A DNA stretch of 64,000 bases, from positions 558,001 through 622,000 of the forward strand of contig NZ_CP118982.1 of NCBI RefSeq assembly GCF_029024965.1, written 5' to 3'. A model generated the notes under the pieces. It saw nothing but the letters and a program-made list of their open reading frames with translations. It did not search any database and was not told the origin of the DNA. The DNA comes from Staphylococcus equorum (GTDB lineage Bacteria; Bacillota; Bacilli; Staphylococcales; Staphylococcaceae). The position numbers and the translations under genes are program-made. Position 1 is the stretch's first letter; the number at the start of each line of letters is the position of its first letter. Positions 37,402 through 45,529 of the stretch are shown piece by piece.

Positions 37402-38271
37402 ATGACACAAAGTGAAAATTTGAAAACAGCGCAAAAAGGCGCTTATTTAAGTTTAATTGTATATATCGTTCTTTCAATTGCCAAATTTATTATTGGCTCT
37501 ATGTACGATTCAGCAGCAGTTAGAGCAGATAGTTTAAACAATATGACTGATATTGTAGTTTCGTTAGCGGTTATTATAGGACTGAAAATTTCTATTAAGC
37601 CTGCGGATAAAAACCATCCTTATGGACACTTAAAATCAGAGAATATTTCAACGTTACTCGTTTCGTTTATTATCATGTTTGTAGGTATACAAGTTGTTAT
37701 AGAAAGTGTTCCTGAAATTTTTTCTAAAGATCACCATGCACCTAATGTAATTACGATATATGTCAGTGTTATAAGTGGCATTATTATGTTGATAGTATTT
37801 TATATTAATCAAAAGTTAGCTAGACGAACGAATAGTAGTTCGCTAAATTCAGCGGCAAAGGATAATTTATCAGATGCGTTAGTTAGTATTGGAACAGCTG
37901 TAGGTTTAATTTTTACACAATTTGGTTTGCCAATTCTTGATACAGTATTAGCAACGATTTTAGGTTTACTTATTATCTACACTGGTTTTAGAATATTTAA
38001 AGAATCAATTTTTACTTTAAGTGATGGGTTTAATGAACAAGAATTAGAAGCTTACAAAAATTATGTTTTAGAAATAGAAGATGTGATTGATGTGCAAAAT
38101 ATTAAAGGACGATATCATGGCAGTAGTATTTTTGTAGATGTAACTATTGTCGTAGAATCGGATTTATCTTTAGAAGATGCGCACAATATCTGTGACAAAG
38201 TAGAACAACATATGCATGAAAAAGGTATTTCTTCAGTTTATGTACATCCCGAACCAGCATCTATACAATAA
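37402..38271 (+). CDS. CDF family cation exporter, manganese-type metal site
   Basis: A 289-residue cation diffusion facilitator: about six hydrophobic helices then a cytoplasmic metal-binding domain. The transport site is Asn46-Asp50 in helix 2 (NNMTD) and Asp154-Asp158 in helix 5 (DNLSD). Zinc transporters have His in this tetrad; an N-D-D-D set is the arrangement reported for manganese exporters such as MntE. PYGHLKSEN after helix 2 and GRYHGSSIFVDVTIVV in the tail are family features. ATG follows AAGGTGG. Manganese export is a reasoned inference. Confidence 0.85.
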   Translation: MTQSENLKTAQKGAYLSLIVYIVLSIAKFIIGSMYDSAAVRADSLNNMTDIVVSLAVIIGLKISIKPADKNHPYGHLKSENISTLLVSFIIMFVGIQVVIESVPEIFSKDHHAPNVITIYVSVISGIIMLIVFYINQKLARRTNSSSLNSAAKDNLSDALVSIGTAVGLIFTQFGLPILDTVLATILGLLIIYTGFRIFKESIFTLSDGFNEQELEAYKNYVLEIEDVIDVQNIKGRYHGSSIFVDVTIVVESDLSLEDAHNICDKVEQHMHEKGISSVYVHPEPASIQ

Positions 38272-38319
38272 TTAAAAATAAATAATATTCAAACTAAATA
38301 TATTTGTAATTGATTTCTG

Positions 38320-38347
38320 ACTGTCGACAATTGTTGGCAGTTTTTTT
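38320..38347 (+). terminator. Terminator after CDF gene
   Basis: ACTGTCGAC and GTTGGCAGT form a nine-pair stem with two G-U pairs and an AATT loop, followed by seven T. Confidence 0.8.
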
Positions 38348-38462
38348 GTTCCGACTTTTTAACATATGTAAATTCTATAATTACTTGCTTAAGACACGGT
38401 CCGAGCCTTTACGCTGGAAAATATAGTTATTTGATAAATAATTGAGTTAATAACATAAAAAG

Positions 38463-38486
38463 AGACCTGAAAGTAATTTCAGGTCT
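38463..38486 (-). terminator. Terminator after transglycosylase-like gene
   Basis: AGACCTGAAA-GTAA-TTTCAGGTCT, a perfect ten-pair stem; on the minus strand it is followed by CTCTTTTT. Confidence 0.85.
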
Positions 38487-38549
38487 ACAAATTATTTATG
38501 TGTTAAAACAAACTATTCTCACACGTAGTGCTTGAATGGTTGGCATTAA

Positions 38550-38918
38550 TTACCACCAGCCATTAGCTAGACGGAAATCGATAGCTGCTTCTATTGAACC
38601 GTAACGCTCCTCAGCGTAGTTAATCATACCTTTAGTTTGTTCTTCAACTGTGCCAGTGCCCCAAGCTTCTTTAGTTTGTCCTAAACCTTTGTAGCCCAAT
38701 TCGTTTACTGCTTCAGGGTCACCGCTTGATTCAGGCATTACAATATTATCCCATAGCGCTTTAGTGCCGCCTGCTTCTATAAATTCACTGTATACGTCAT
38801 TGTTAGTTTGTTGTGTTGATGTCTCAGCTGCGTCTGCTGTTGATACACTTGAACTCACTCCTAAACCAGTTGCTGCAATAGTAATCGATGCGAAAGATGC
38901 TAATAATAATTTTTTCAT
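38550..38918 (-). CDS. Small secreted transglycosylase-like protein
   Basis: A 122-residue exported protein. The signal peptide (MKKLLLASFASITIAATGLG) ends in an AxA-type site at STADAA, residue 33. The mature part resembles the C-terminal catalytic domain of IsaA/SceD lytic transglycosylases: IVMPESSGDPEAVNELGYKG carries the catalytic Glu, followed by GLGQTKEAWG and a terminal Trp-Trp. It would cut peptidoglycan glycan strands. It is much shorter than IsaA or SceD (about 230), so it is nearly a bare domain. The start ATG 38918 follows AGGAGGATTTTAAAA. Confidence 0.82.
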   Translation of the reverse strand: MKKLLLASFASITIAATGLGVSSSVSTADAAETSTQQTNNDVYSEFIEAGGTKALWDNIVMPESSGDPEAVNELGYKGLGQTKEAWGTGTVEEQTKGMINYAEERYGSIEAAIDFRLANGWW

Positions 38919-39294
38919 TTTTAAAATCCTCCTAATTGATTTACCTGTATACAATATGAAATATCACAGGTTATGTTTTTACATTTAAGTATTAAAAATT
39001 TAATAAATAATAGTTATTTACTGTTTTCTTATTTCAACGTTTATAACTGTAACATCAAAAAATGGTGAGTAGGTTACAGAAAAATAAAAAGAAAGTATCT
39101 TTTATGAATAAATGAATACAATCATTTCAAAATAAAGTGTAAATTGTTATAATTTTAATATAGAAATGCGATAATAAGTGCAGGAATAGGTGAGTGGTCA
39201 GCTTTGCAACTATAAACAATAAGTATTATTGCTGTAACATTCCTGTAAATATCGTATAAAACCATATTTTACTTAATGGAAAGAAGGAAATATT
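38919..39294. other. Divergent intergenic region
   Basis: 376 bases between the transglycosylase-like gene and gpmA, with no gene. CTGTAAC (39047-39053) and GTTACAG (39073-39079) form an inverted repeat. TGTAAC-ATTCC-TGTAAA at 39233-39249 has the form of a WalR box, just before gpmA, but such a match is expected by chance about once in this window. Confidence 0.5.
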
Positions 39295-39981
39295 ATGCCA
39301 AAACTAATTTTATGTAGACATGGGCAAAGCATATGGAATGCTAAATACTTATTTACAGGATGGGCAGATGTAGACTTATCTGAACAGGGTAGAAATGAAG
39401 CAATCACCTCTGGTAAAAAAATAAAAGATCAAGGTATAGAAATTGATATTGTTTACACGTCTCTGTTAAAAAGAGCTATTAAAACGACATATCATTTGTT
39501 AAATGAATCTGATCAGTTATTTATACCAATTATAAAATCTTGGAGATTAAATGAACGTCATTATGGCGGATTGCAAGGTTTAAATAAAAATGATGCTCGT
39601 GAAGAATTTGGTGAAGACCAAGTTCATATTTGGAGACGATCATATGATACGCCACCACCAAAGCAAAATGAAGAACAACGAAATAGTTATTTAAATGATA
39701 GAAAATATGAACTTTTAGATAGAAGAGTTATGCCAGAATCTGAAAGCTTAAAAGATACCTTGGTTAGAGTGATACCATATTGGAATGATCAAATTTCTCA
39801 ACAGTTATTAGATGATAAAACAGTATTAGTTTCTGCTCATGGTAATTCTTTACGAGCACTAATCAAATATTTAGAGGATATATCTGACGAAGCTATTGTT
39901 AATTATGAAATAAAAACAGGCGCACCTCTTATTTATGAATTAACAGATGATTTAAAAGTGACGAATAAATATTATTTATGA
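39295..39981 (+). CDS. gpmA: 2,3-bisphosphoglycerate-dependent phosphoglycerate mutase
   Basis: Interconverts 3- and 2-phosphoglycerate. The 228-residue protein begins LILCRHGQSIWNAKYLFTGW with the RHG phosphohistidine motif at residues 8-10; ERHYGGLQGLNK near 90 and SAHGNSLRALIKYL near 180 (second His) complete the active site. ATG follows AAAGAAGGAAATATT. Staphylococci also have a cofactor-independent mutase, so this is likely a second, non-essential enzyme. Single gene with its own terminator. Confidence 0.94.
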   Translation: MPKLILCRHGQSIWNAKYLFTGWADVDLSEQGRNEAITSGKKIKDQGIEIDIVYTSLLKRAIKTTYHLLNESDQLFIPIIKSWRLNERHYGGLQGLNKNDAREEFGEDQVHIWRRSYDTPPPKQNEEQRNSYLNDRKYELLDRRVMPESESLKDTLVRVIPYWNDQISQQLLDDKTVLVSAHGNSLRALIKYLEDISDEAIVNYEIKTGAPLIYELTDDLKVTNKYYL

Positions 39982-40010
39982 TGAAAGCTAAGTAATAAAC
40001 TAGATAAAAT

Positions 40011-40052
40011 ATATAACAGCCCTGAATTTATAAAATTCAGGGCTGTTATATA
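40011..40052 (+). terminator. Terminator after gpmA
   Basis: ATATAACAGCCCTGAATTT and AAATTCAGGGCTGTTATAT are exact reverse complements around TATA. Confidence 0.9.
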
Positions 40053-40126
40053 TTATAATTTCGTGCTTGCTTACCTAGAACACATCATGCGAGTCTGGTT
40101 TTAATAACTTATCTTAGGAGTAAAAA

Positions 40127-40900
40127 TTAAACGTTCTTTTTTCTAAAGACTAAAACTACTAATGCTAAGAAAACTACAATATATGCAATATTACCAATAA
40201 GTAATTCGTGTAATTCTAATTTTGTCATTTTTTTGTATATATCATTATCGAGAATTTGGACACTTAGATTTAACATATTAATAGGACTCCATTTAAGCCA
40301 TTCCCATTGCTCAATTGCCATAAATAAAATGCCAGCGAGTATCGAAGTAGCAAAATAGAAAACTATACCGACAGCGATTGAGACGCCTGGACTTTTAAGT
40401 ATACAAGAAAGTAACAACGTTAAACTTAAAATGAGCCACATACCTACATAAGTTGCTAATGATGTTAATAATAAACTTTGTAATGGAGATAATTGTTCTC
40501 CTGAGTGTTTTAAAATATCGATGTCAGAGAAAAATGTAAGGTTAAGTAGCAAACTAATTAGAATACAAAGTACAAATACAATTAGAGAGTAGATAAACAA
40601 GGCAATAAATTTACTTAAAATAATACTTGTTCTTGTGTAATTTCTATAAAGTAAATTTTTAATTGTACCGTAATGGAATTCCATAGTAATAATTGTACTT
40701 GCTTGAATTATCATCAAAAAGATAATCCAAGAAAATCCACTATAACCTTGTTCAAGTAGCAACTTTGACTCAATTACATTCGAATAGTTTTTGCTTAAAA
40801 TAGCTAAACCAATCATGATGATAAAAATAATGATTGGTATAATAATTGATGATTTCTTTTTAAAAATTTTATATAATTCTTGTTTTATCAATGTTCCCAT
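40127..40900 (-). CDS. ABC-2 type permease, bacitracin/lantibiotic-type
   Basis: A 257-residue membrane protein with about six hydrophobic helices and the ABC-2 layout: short basic N-terminus LIKQELYKIFKKKSS, then helix 1, and MEFHYGTIKNLLYRNYTRTSIILSK in the cytoplasmic loop. It pairs with the ATPase gene upstream, whose stop it overlaps by one base. Such pairs often remove antimicrobial peptides or antibiotics from the membrane, but no sensor kinase or bacteriocin gene is adjacent, so the substrate is open. Confidence 0.84.
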   Translation of the reverse strand: MGTLIKQELYKIFKKKSSIIIPIIIFIIMIGLAILSKNYSNVIESKLLLEQGYSGFSWIIFLMIIQASTIITMEFHYGTIKNLLYRNYTRTSIILSKFIALFIYSLIVFVLCILISLLLNLTFFSDIDILKHSGEQLSPLQSLLLTSLATYVGMWLILSLTLLLSCILKSPGVSIAVGIVFYFATSILAGILFMAIEQWEWLKWSPINMLNLSVQILDNDIYKKMTKLELHELLIGNIAYIVVFLALVVLVFRKKNV

Positions 40901-41595
40901 TATTTTTTCTCCTCCTTATGATCGATAATATTAAGCAATACATTTTCCAAATCACTTTCATTCGAATTATTGAGTTCTTCCATTGTCGTTTCTTTAACGA
41001 TAGCCCCATTATCAATAATTAAAATCGAGTCAGTCACTTTAACGAGTTCACCTAACATATGACTTGATATAAGAAACGAAACACCTTGTGCTTTGAGACT
41101 TAAAATAGTTTCCCTTACATTTCTCACTGCTTTTGGATCTAATCCGTTCATAGGCTCATCTAGGATAACGAGTTGAGGTTGATTTAGAAGGGAAAGTGCA
41201 ATACCTAATTTCTGTTTCATTCCTAAAGAATATGCTTTAGCTTTTTTATGTATGAATTGAGACATTTCTAAATTTTTTATAATTTGTTCCATGTTTTCTT
41301 TTTCTTTATCTTCATTAATTAAATTCATGTTTTCGTAACCGGTAAGGAAAGGATACACTCCAGGGTTTTCAATTAAAGCGCCAATGTGGTTATTATTCAT
41401 AGGCCCATGTAATTTAAGTGAACCGGATTGATAATTAGAAAGTCCTAAAATCACTTTCATTAACGTTGTTTTCCCAGCTCCATTAGCACCGACTAAACCT
41501 ACGACCTCGCCCTGCTTAAGAGTGAATGAAATGTCTTTTAAAATTTTTTGCTTCTTAATCCGTTTGTTAATATTTTCTATAGTTAAAAGCTGCAT
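40900..41595 (-). CDS. ABC transporter ATPase, BcrA-like
   Basis: A 231-residue ATPase with Walker A GANGAGKTT near residue 37, signature YSLGMKQKLGIALSLL near 125 (the SxGxKQ form typical of the BcrA/drug branch), Walker B LVILDEPMNGLDP near 147 and switch His in SSHMLGEL. It is first in a two-gene operon with an ABC-2 permease. The start is ATG 41595 after GGAAGGAGAATTTT; the longer open frame upstream lacks a ribosome site. Confidence 0.86.
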   Translation of the reverse strand: MQLLTIENINKRIKKQKILKDISFTLKQGEVVGLVGANGAGKTTLMKVILGLSNYQSGSLKLHGPMNNNHIGALIENPGVYPFLTGYENMNLINEDKEKENMEQIIKNLEMSQFIHKKAKAYSLGMKQKLGIALSLLNQPQLVILDEPMNGLDPKAVRNVRETILSLKAQGVSFLISSHMLGELVKVTDSILIIDNGAIVKETTMEELNNSNESDLENVLLNIIDHKEEKK

Positions 41596-41959
41596 AAAAT
41601 TCTCCTTCCAAATAAAATTATTGGTGTACAACACTATTTTACCAAAAAAGTAAAGGCAATAATATACTTTAATTATAATATTTTTAAGTATATTATTGTC
41701 TTGATGAAAAGTAAGAGACTGAGACATATCTCATGTCTCAGTCTCGATTTTTCTAGTTGGCAGTGCTGGGGTGAGACGACGAAATTTTGTTAGAAAAATT
41801 AGATTTCTGTCCGTCTTCTTATGCATCATTATCACACAGTTATATGAGAATTAATTTATGTAGAAAATCCGCATAATTTAATAGAAATTGACAAACACCA
41901 TTCTGGAGGGAATTTAAGCTGTCACTATAATTTAAAATTAACGTATTTAAGTAGAAATA
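41596..41959. repeat. Intergenic region with hairpin and dispersed repeat
   Basis: 364 bases with no gene. GAGACTGAGACAT (41715-41727) and ATGTCTCAGTCTC (41733-41745) form a strong hairpin followed by ATTTTT on the plus strand, although no plus-strand gene ends nearby. It leads into TTCTAGTTGGCAGTGCTGGG and a GAGACGACGAAATTTTG/TAGATTTCTGTCCGTCTTC imperfect hairpin, a member of the same family as 29949 and 50486. The ABC promoter should lie at 41596-41700. Confidence 0.65.
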
Positions 41960-42064
41960 TTATTTATTACGTTTGTGTTGCTGAATAATCTTGCGCGCAC
42001 GTTTTCGTGTCTTTATATTAGGACTATTTAAGTTACGACGTGCTGTTTGTACATCTAATTTCAT
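41960..42064 (-). CDS. Small basic protein, putative metal homeostasis family
   Basis: A 34-residue open frame with a strong ribosome site, GGAGGT then seven bases then ATG at 42064. It starts MKLDVQTARRNLNSP, then a highly basic stretch (NIKTRKRARKIIQQHKRNK). I recognise this as resembling the short cationic proteins of Firmicutes annotated as putative metal homeostasis proteins, where SPNIKTRKRA is the conserved core. It is transcribed alone, between an ABC operon and a DHA2 transporter. Function is unproven; the recognition rests on memory of the family. Confidence 0.7.
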   Translation of the reverse strand: MKLDVQTARRNLNSPNIKTRKRARKIIQQHKRNK

Positions 42065-42286
42065 AAAATATGACCTCCTTTATCTATGTGTATTATGAAG
42101 TATCATAAATATTTTGTAAATAGTAATTATTACGATTTAAAGATAGGGGTTGTGCATAAAAAAATAATTACGACGATTTGCAATGTTTTTAAGTTTATTT
42201 AATGTGATGTCGTTGAAATATATGTATAATGCATAAATGCAGCTATTTTATGGTTGATAGACTAATAGGAAAACAGGAGACAGAAT

Positions 42287-43732
42287 ATGAATCAAAAAGC
42301 CAAAATATTAATGATATTAATGATGTTGCTTGGCGGTTTCTTTGGACTTTTAAATGAAACGTTATTAACAACAGCATTACCAAGTATAATGAAAGATTTT
42401 CAAATAGATTACACACAAGTGCAATGGCTCACAACAGCCTTTCTATTGACTAATGGCGTAGTTGTCCCATTATCAGCGATGGTGATTCAACGATTTTCAA
42501 CTAGGAAAGTATTTTTAACAGCAATATTTATATTTTTTATAGGTACTATAATTGCAGGATTTAGCTCTAATTTTTCAATTTTATTAGGGGGAAGAATTGT
42601 TCAAGCATTAGGATCTGGAATTATGTTACCGCTGATGATGACTACAATATTAGACATCTTTGAACCTCATGAGCGTGGTAAGTATATGGGGACATTTGGT
42701 TTAGTAATTGGTTTAGCACCAGCCATAGGGCCAACGTTATCAGGTGTACTTGTTGAATACTTTGATTGGCGTTCACTTTTCTTTGTTGTTGCACCAATCG
42801 CAGCATTAACATTCATCGGAGCACTTAAGTTTGTGAAAAACGTGGGTACGAATAGAAAAGTACCAGTTGACGTATTATCCATCATATTATCCATACTAGG
42901 ATTTGGTGGTTTACTCTATGGTACAAGTTCGATTTCACGTGATGGTTGGAATGATCCAGTAGTTTTAACAACTGTAATAGGCGGACTTATCTTAGTAACA
43001 GCTTTCATTATCCGCCAAACAAAATTAAAAACGCCATTACTAGATTTTTCAGTATTCAAAAACAGTCAATTTGCTGTAGGTATTATAATTATGGCATTTA
43101 CAATGATATCAATGATTGGATCTGAAACAATATTACCAATGTTCGTGCAAAATATAATGAAAGACTCAGCGCTTCAATCTGGGCTTATATTATTACCTGG
43201 TGCAATTGTAATGGGTATAATGTCAGTAGCTTCAGGATTTTTATATGAGAAGTATGGTGCTAAAATATTAGCATTAATTGGCATGTCCATTGTTGTAATA
43301 ACGACTTCTTATTTTGTAATAATGGACGAACAGACTTCACCAGCAATTCTTGCAACGGTATATGCAATTCGCATGATAGGTATTGCATTAGGATTGATGC
43401 CATTAATGACACATACAATGAACCAGTTATCACGTGAGATGAATGCACATGGTTCATCAATGACGAATACAGTGCAACAAATTTCAGCTTCTATTGGTAC
43501 AGCTGGCTTGATTACTGTGATGACCCAAGTTTCTAAAAATTTCACGCCTGATATGAGTAATTATAAAGGTATTGGAAAACAAGAGATGGCAGCTCAAATA
43601 CAACATGAAGCTTTATTAAGTGGGTATCATGGCGCATTTTGGTTTGCAGTTATTATTTCTATTATCAGTTTACTCAGTGTGTTTATGCTGAAAAGTCAAC
43701 GCAAGATACGAGCAGAACAAAAAGAATTATAA
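42287..43732 (+). CDS. MFS multidrug transporter, DHA2 type
   Basis: A 481-residue major facilitator with about 14 helices, the DHA2 (EmrB/QacA/LmrB) branch. NETLLTTALPSIMKDFQIDY in helix 1 is the DHA2 start motif, QWLTTAFLLTNGVVVPL follows, RIVQALGSGIMLPLMMT is helix 4 and GLAPAIGPTLSGVLVEYFDWRS is motif C. It exports drugs or lipophilic compounds by proton antiport. ATG follows AACAGGAGACAGAAT. The particular substrate cannot be named. Confidence 0.88.
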   Translation: MNQKAKILMILMMLLGGFFGLLNETLLTTALPSIMKDFQIDYTQVQWLTTAFLLTNGVVVPLSAMVIQRFSTRKVFLTAIFIFFIGTIIAGFSSNFSILLGGRIVQALGSGIMLPLMMTTILDIFEPHERGKYMGTFGLVIGLAPAIGPTLSGVLVEYFDWRSLFFVVAPIAALTFIGALKFVKNVGTNRKVPVDVLSIILSILGFGGLLYGTSSISRDGWNDPVVLTTVIGGLILVTAFIIRQTKLKTPLLDFSVFKNSQFAVGIIIMAFTMISMIGSETILPMFVQNIMKDSALQSGLILLPGAIVMGIMSVASGFLYEKYGAKILALIGMSIVVITTSYFVIMDEQTSPAILATVYAIRMIGIALGLMPLMTHTMNQLSREMNAHGSSMTNTVQQISASIGTAGLITVMTQVSKNFTPDMSNYKGIGKQEMAAQIQHEALLSGYHGAFWFAVIISIISLLSVFMLKSQRKIRAEQKEL

Positions 43733-43797
43733 TAGATTAATGTTACGAAGCACTATAGACAACACTGTAATTACATTTGTAATTGTGATATTTTTAA

Positions 43798-43830
43798 ACA
43801 TAAATAACCACATAAATAACCACATAAATA
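43798..43830. repeat. Short tandem repeat before ASCH gene
   Basis: The 12-base unit ACATAAATAACC occurs 2.75 times in a row. It lies between a small AATTAC/GTAATT hairpin and the ASCH ribosome site. Confidence 0.8.
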
Positions 43831-43863
43831 CAAGAATGGAGTGTATGTATCATAGAACATTCG

Positions 43864-44196
43864 ATGAAATTAAATAATGAGCCATTTCATCTAGTTAAAA
43901 ATGGGACAAAAACAATCGAAGTAAGATTAAATGATGAAAAAAGACAAGAAGTACAAAATGGAGATACTATTATTTTTACAAATCTCGAGACGGATGAACA
44001 AGTCAATGTAGTCGTCACAGAAACGGTGGGTTTCCCTTCATTTCAAGCTTTGATTAATCATTATACAAATAAAGAAATTGGTGCTAAAGAGGAAGAACAG
44101 CTTTCTCAAAAATTAGCAGCCATATATCAAATATATTCGCAAACTGACGAATTAGATTATGGTGCATTAGCAATTAAAATGCATTTAGTAGATTAA
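43864..44196 (+). CDS. ASCH domain protein
   Basis: A 110-residue protein with the ASCH (PUA-like, RNA-binding) fold. MKLNNEPFHLVKNGTKTIEVRLND, then QNGDTIIFTNLETDEQ and YGALAIKMHLV, match the family. The first ATG, 43864, is 22 bases after the only ribosome site (GGAG, 43838-43841). In-frame codons ATC 43849 and ATA 43852 stand at proper spacing, and relatives usually have a few residues (like M-E-H-x) before MKL. The true start may therefore be a non-ATG codon. Function is unknown; ASCH proteins may bind RNA or modified nucleosides. Confidence 0.75.
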   Translation: MKLNNEPFHLVKNGTKTIEVRLNDEKRQEVQNGDTIIFTNLETDEQVNVVVTETVGFPSFQALINHYTNKEIGAKEEEQLSQKLAAIYQIYSQTDELDYGALAIKMHLVD

Positions 44197-44200
44197 CAAT

Positions 44201-44240
44201 AAATTCGGCCTGACATAAATTGTCGAGCCGAATTTTTATT
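44201..44240 (+). terminator. Terminator after ASCH gene
   Basis: AAATTCGGC and GCCGAATTT with an inner GACA/TGTC stem, then a T-run. Confidence 0.82.
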
Positions 44241-44385
44241 CGTAAAAATAAAATATTTAAAAAGAATGAATTTAAAATCACCCTAGAACATTTAAGTTGT
44301 TCATTGTATGATAATATTTATGGAAGAAGTATATTTTAAAGGTGATTCATGAGTAGTTAAACTGGATTTAGGAGTGTGCCAAATA

Positions 44386-44754
44386 ATGAAAAAGTTATTG
44401 ATCATGATCGCTATATCGACGATTATTGTAGCAGGCTGTAGTAGTGGGAAGTATGCCGATAAAATAGATAAAGCAGTAAATAAACAACAAACATATCAAG
44501 AGAACTTATCTGAAAAACAAAAAGGTGACCTTGAAGAAAAATTCGACAAAAAGAATGCAAATATATACGTTTATGAAAAGGGTAAATATGTCATGCTTGC
44601 TTATAAGCCTTTTAAAGAAGACGAAGAAGTACATTATTATACTTATAAATTTGAAGACGATAAAGCAAAACATTTAAAAGATTTTAATTCGAAAGCATAT
44701 ACACACAAACATGAACCTGATTATAAAGAAGAAAATATGGATATTAAAGAATAA
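44386..44754 (+). CDS. DUF4467 lipoprotein
   Basis: A 122-residue lipoprotein. The signal peptide MKKLLIMIAISTIIVAGC ends at a lipobox Cys near residue 18. The mature part is charged (ADKIDKAVNKQQTYQE, EKGKYVMLAYKPFKEDE, HYYTYKFEDD) and has the cystatin-like look of staphylococcal DUF4467 proteins. ATG 44386 lies 11 bases after GGAG; an in-frame GTG at 44374 overlaps that site. It precedes the DsbA lipoprotein gene by 43 bases and may be cotranscribed. Function unknown. Confidence 0.8.
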   Translation: MKKLLIMIAISTIIVAGCSSGKYADKIDKAVNKQQTYQENLSEKQKGDLEEKFDKKNANIYVYEKGKYVMLAYKPFKEDEEVHYYTYKFEDDKAKHLKDFNSKAYTHKHEPDYKEENMDIKE

Positions 44755-44797
44755 TTTTATTTAGCGATATCTAAAATTGAGGTGTTTTTGAAAGCAT

Positions 44798-45406
44798 ATG
44801 AAAAAATTATGGCTATGTTTAGGTTTGATAGCTACTATGTTATTAATAACTGCTTGCTCAAGTGATGAGGATGCACATAAAGATGACAAGCAAAATGCCA
44901 ATGGGAAAATTAAAATTATAGAATATGGTGATTTTAAATGCTCCTATTGTAAAAAAGTAGAAAGTAATATTATGCCTAAACTTAAAAAAGATTATATAGA
45001 TAAAGATAAAGTGGATTATGAATTTGTCAATATGGCTTTTCTTGGTGATGATTCGATTATTGGATCGAGAGCTGGTCATGCAGTACAGCAAATTGCACCG
45101 AAGCAATATTTAGATTTTCAAAAATTAATGTTTGAACAACAAGGCGATGCTGAAAAAGAATGGATAACTGAGTCACTGGTTGATAAACAAATTGATAAAT
45201 TAAGTATCGACAATAAACAAAAAGAAAAAATTAAAAAAGATTATAAAACTGAAGATAGTAAATCATGGAAAGCAGCTCAGAAAGATAAAAAACAAGCTGA
45301 AGATAAAAATATTGATACTGCACCTACAGTTTATATAGGTGGAGAAAAAGTGGAAGATCCGTATGATTACGACAATTATAAAAAATTAATAGAGAAAAAC
45401 GAGTAA
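44798..45406 (+). CDS. DsbA-like thiol oxidoreductase lipoprotein
   Basis: A 202-residue extracellular lipoprotein: signal MKKLWLCLGLIATMLLITAC with the lipobox Cys at residue 20, then a thioredoxin-fold domain with an inserted helical domain. The active site is CSYC in YGDFKCSYCKK (residues 49-52), and the cis-Pro loop is IDTAPTVYIGG. It oxidises or isomerises thiols outside the cell, like S. aureus DsbA, which is also a lipoprotein. The gene order lipoprotein-dsbA-adcA matches S. aureus as I recall it. Confidence 0.87.
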   Translation: MKKLWLCLGLIATMLLITACSSDEDAHKDDKQNANGKIKIIEYGDFKCSYCKKVESNIMPKLKKDYIDKDKVDYEFVNMAFLGDDSIIGSRAGHAVQQIAPKQYLDFQKLMFEQQGDAEKEWITESLVDKQIDKLSIDNKQKEKIKKDYKTEDSKSWKAAQKDKKQAEDKNIDTAPTVYIGGEKVEDPYDYDNYKKLIEKNE

Positions 45407-45411
45407 CTAAT

Positions 45412-45459
45412 AGCTCTAAAGTACAAAAATTGTAATAACAATGTACTTTAGGCTTTTCT
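45412..45459 (+). terminator. Terminator after DsbA-like gene
   Basis: AGCTCTAAAGTACA and TGTACTTTAGGCT pair with one mismatch, then TTTTC. It closes just before the zinc-responsive adcA promoter. Confidence 0.75.
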
Positions 45460-45472
45460 TTTACACGAAAAT

Positions 45473-45493
45473 AAATCGTAATCATTATTATTT
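45473..45493 (+). promoter_or_regulatory. Zur box 1
   Basis: AAATCGTAATCATTATTATTT: the left half fits the Gram-positive Zur consensus AAATCGTAATNATTACGATTT exactly, the right half differs at two positions. It lies just upstream of the -35 element of adcA. Confidence 0.7.
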
Positions 45494-45497
45494 AGTA

Positions 45498-45526
45498 TTG
45501 CGTTTTGGCCGAAGGGAGTTTATAAT
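45498..45526 (+). promoter_or_regulatory. adcA promoter
   Basis: TTGCGT (45498-45503), 17 bases, TATAAT (45521-45526). It is bracketed by two Zur-type boxes. Confidence 0.7.
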
Positions 45527-45529
45527 TTT

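Noticed and set aside
39233..39249. TGTAAC-N5-TGTAAA, a perfect WalR-type box before gpmA
   Set aside because: In DNA this AT-rich such a loose motif is expected about once per window on both strands, and gpmA is not a known wall gene. The transglycosylase-like gene is over 300 bases away.
40127..41595. A bacteriocin immunity or export locus
   Set aside because: The ABC pair alone is present; no precursor peptide, modification enzyme or two-component system lies nearby.
43798..43830. A CRISPR-like array
   Set aside because: The repeat is only 12 bases, directly tandem with no spacers, and has fewer than three copies.
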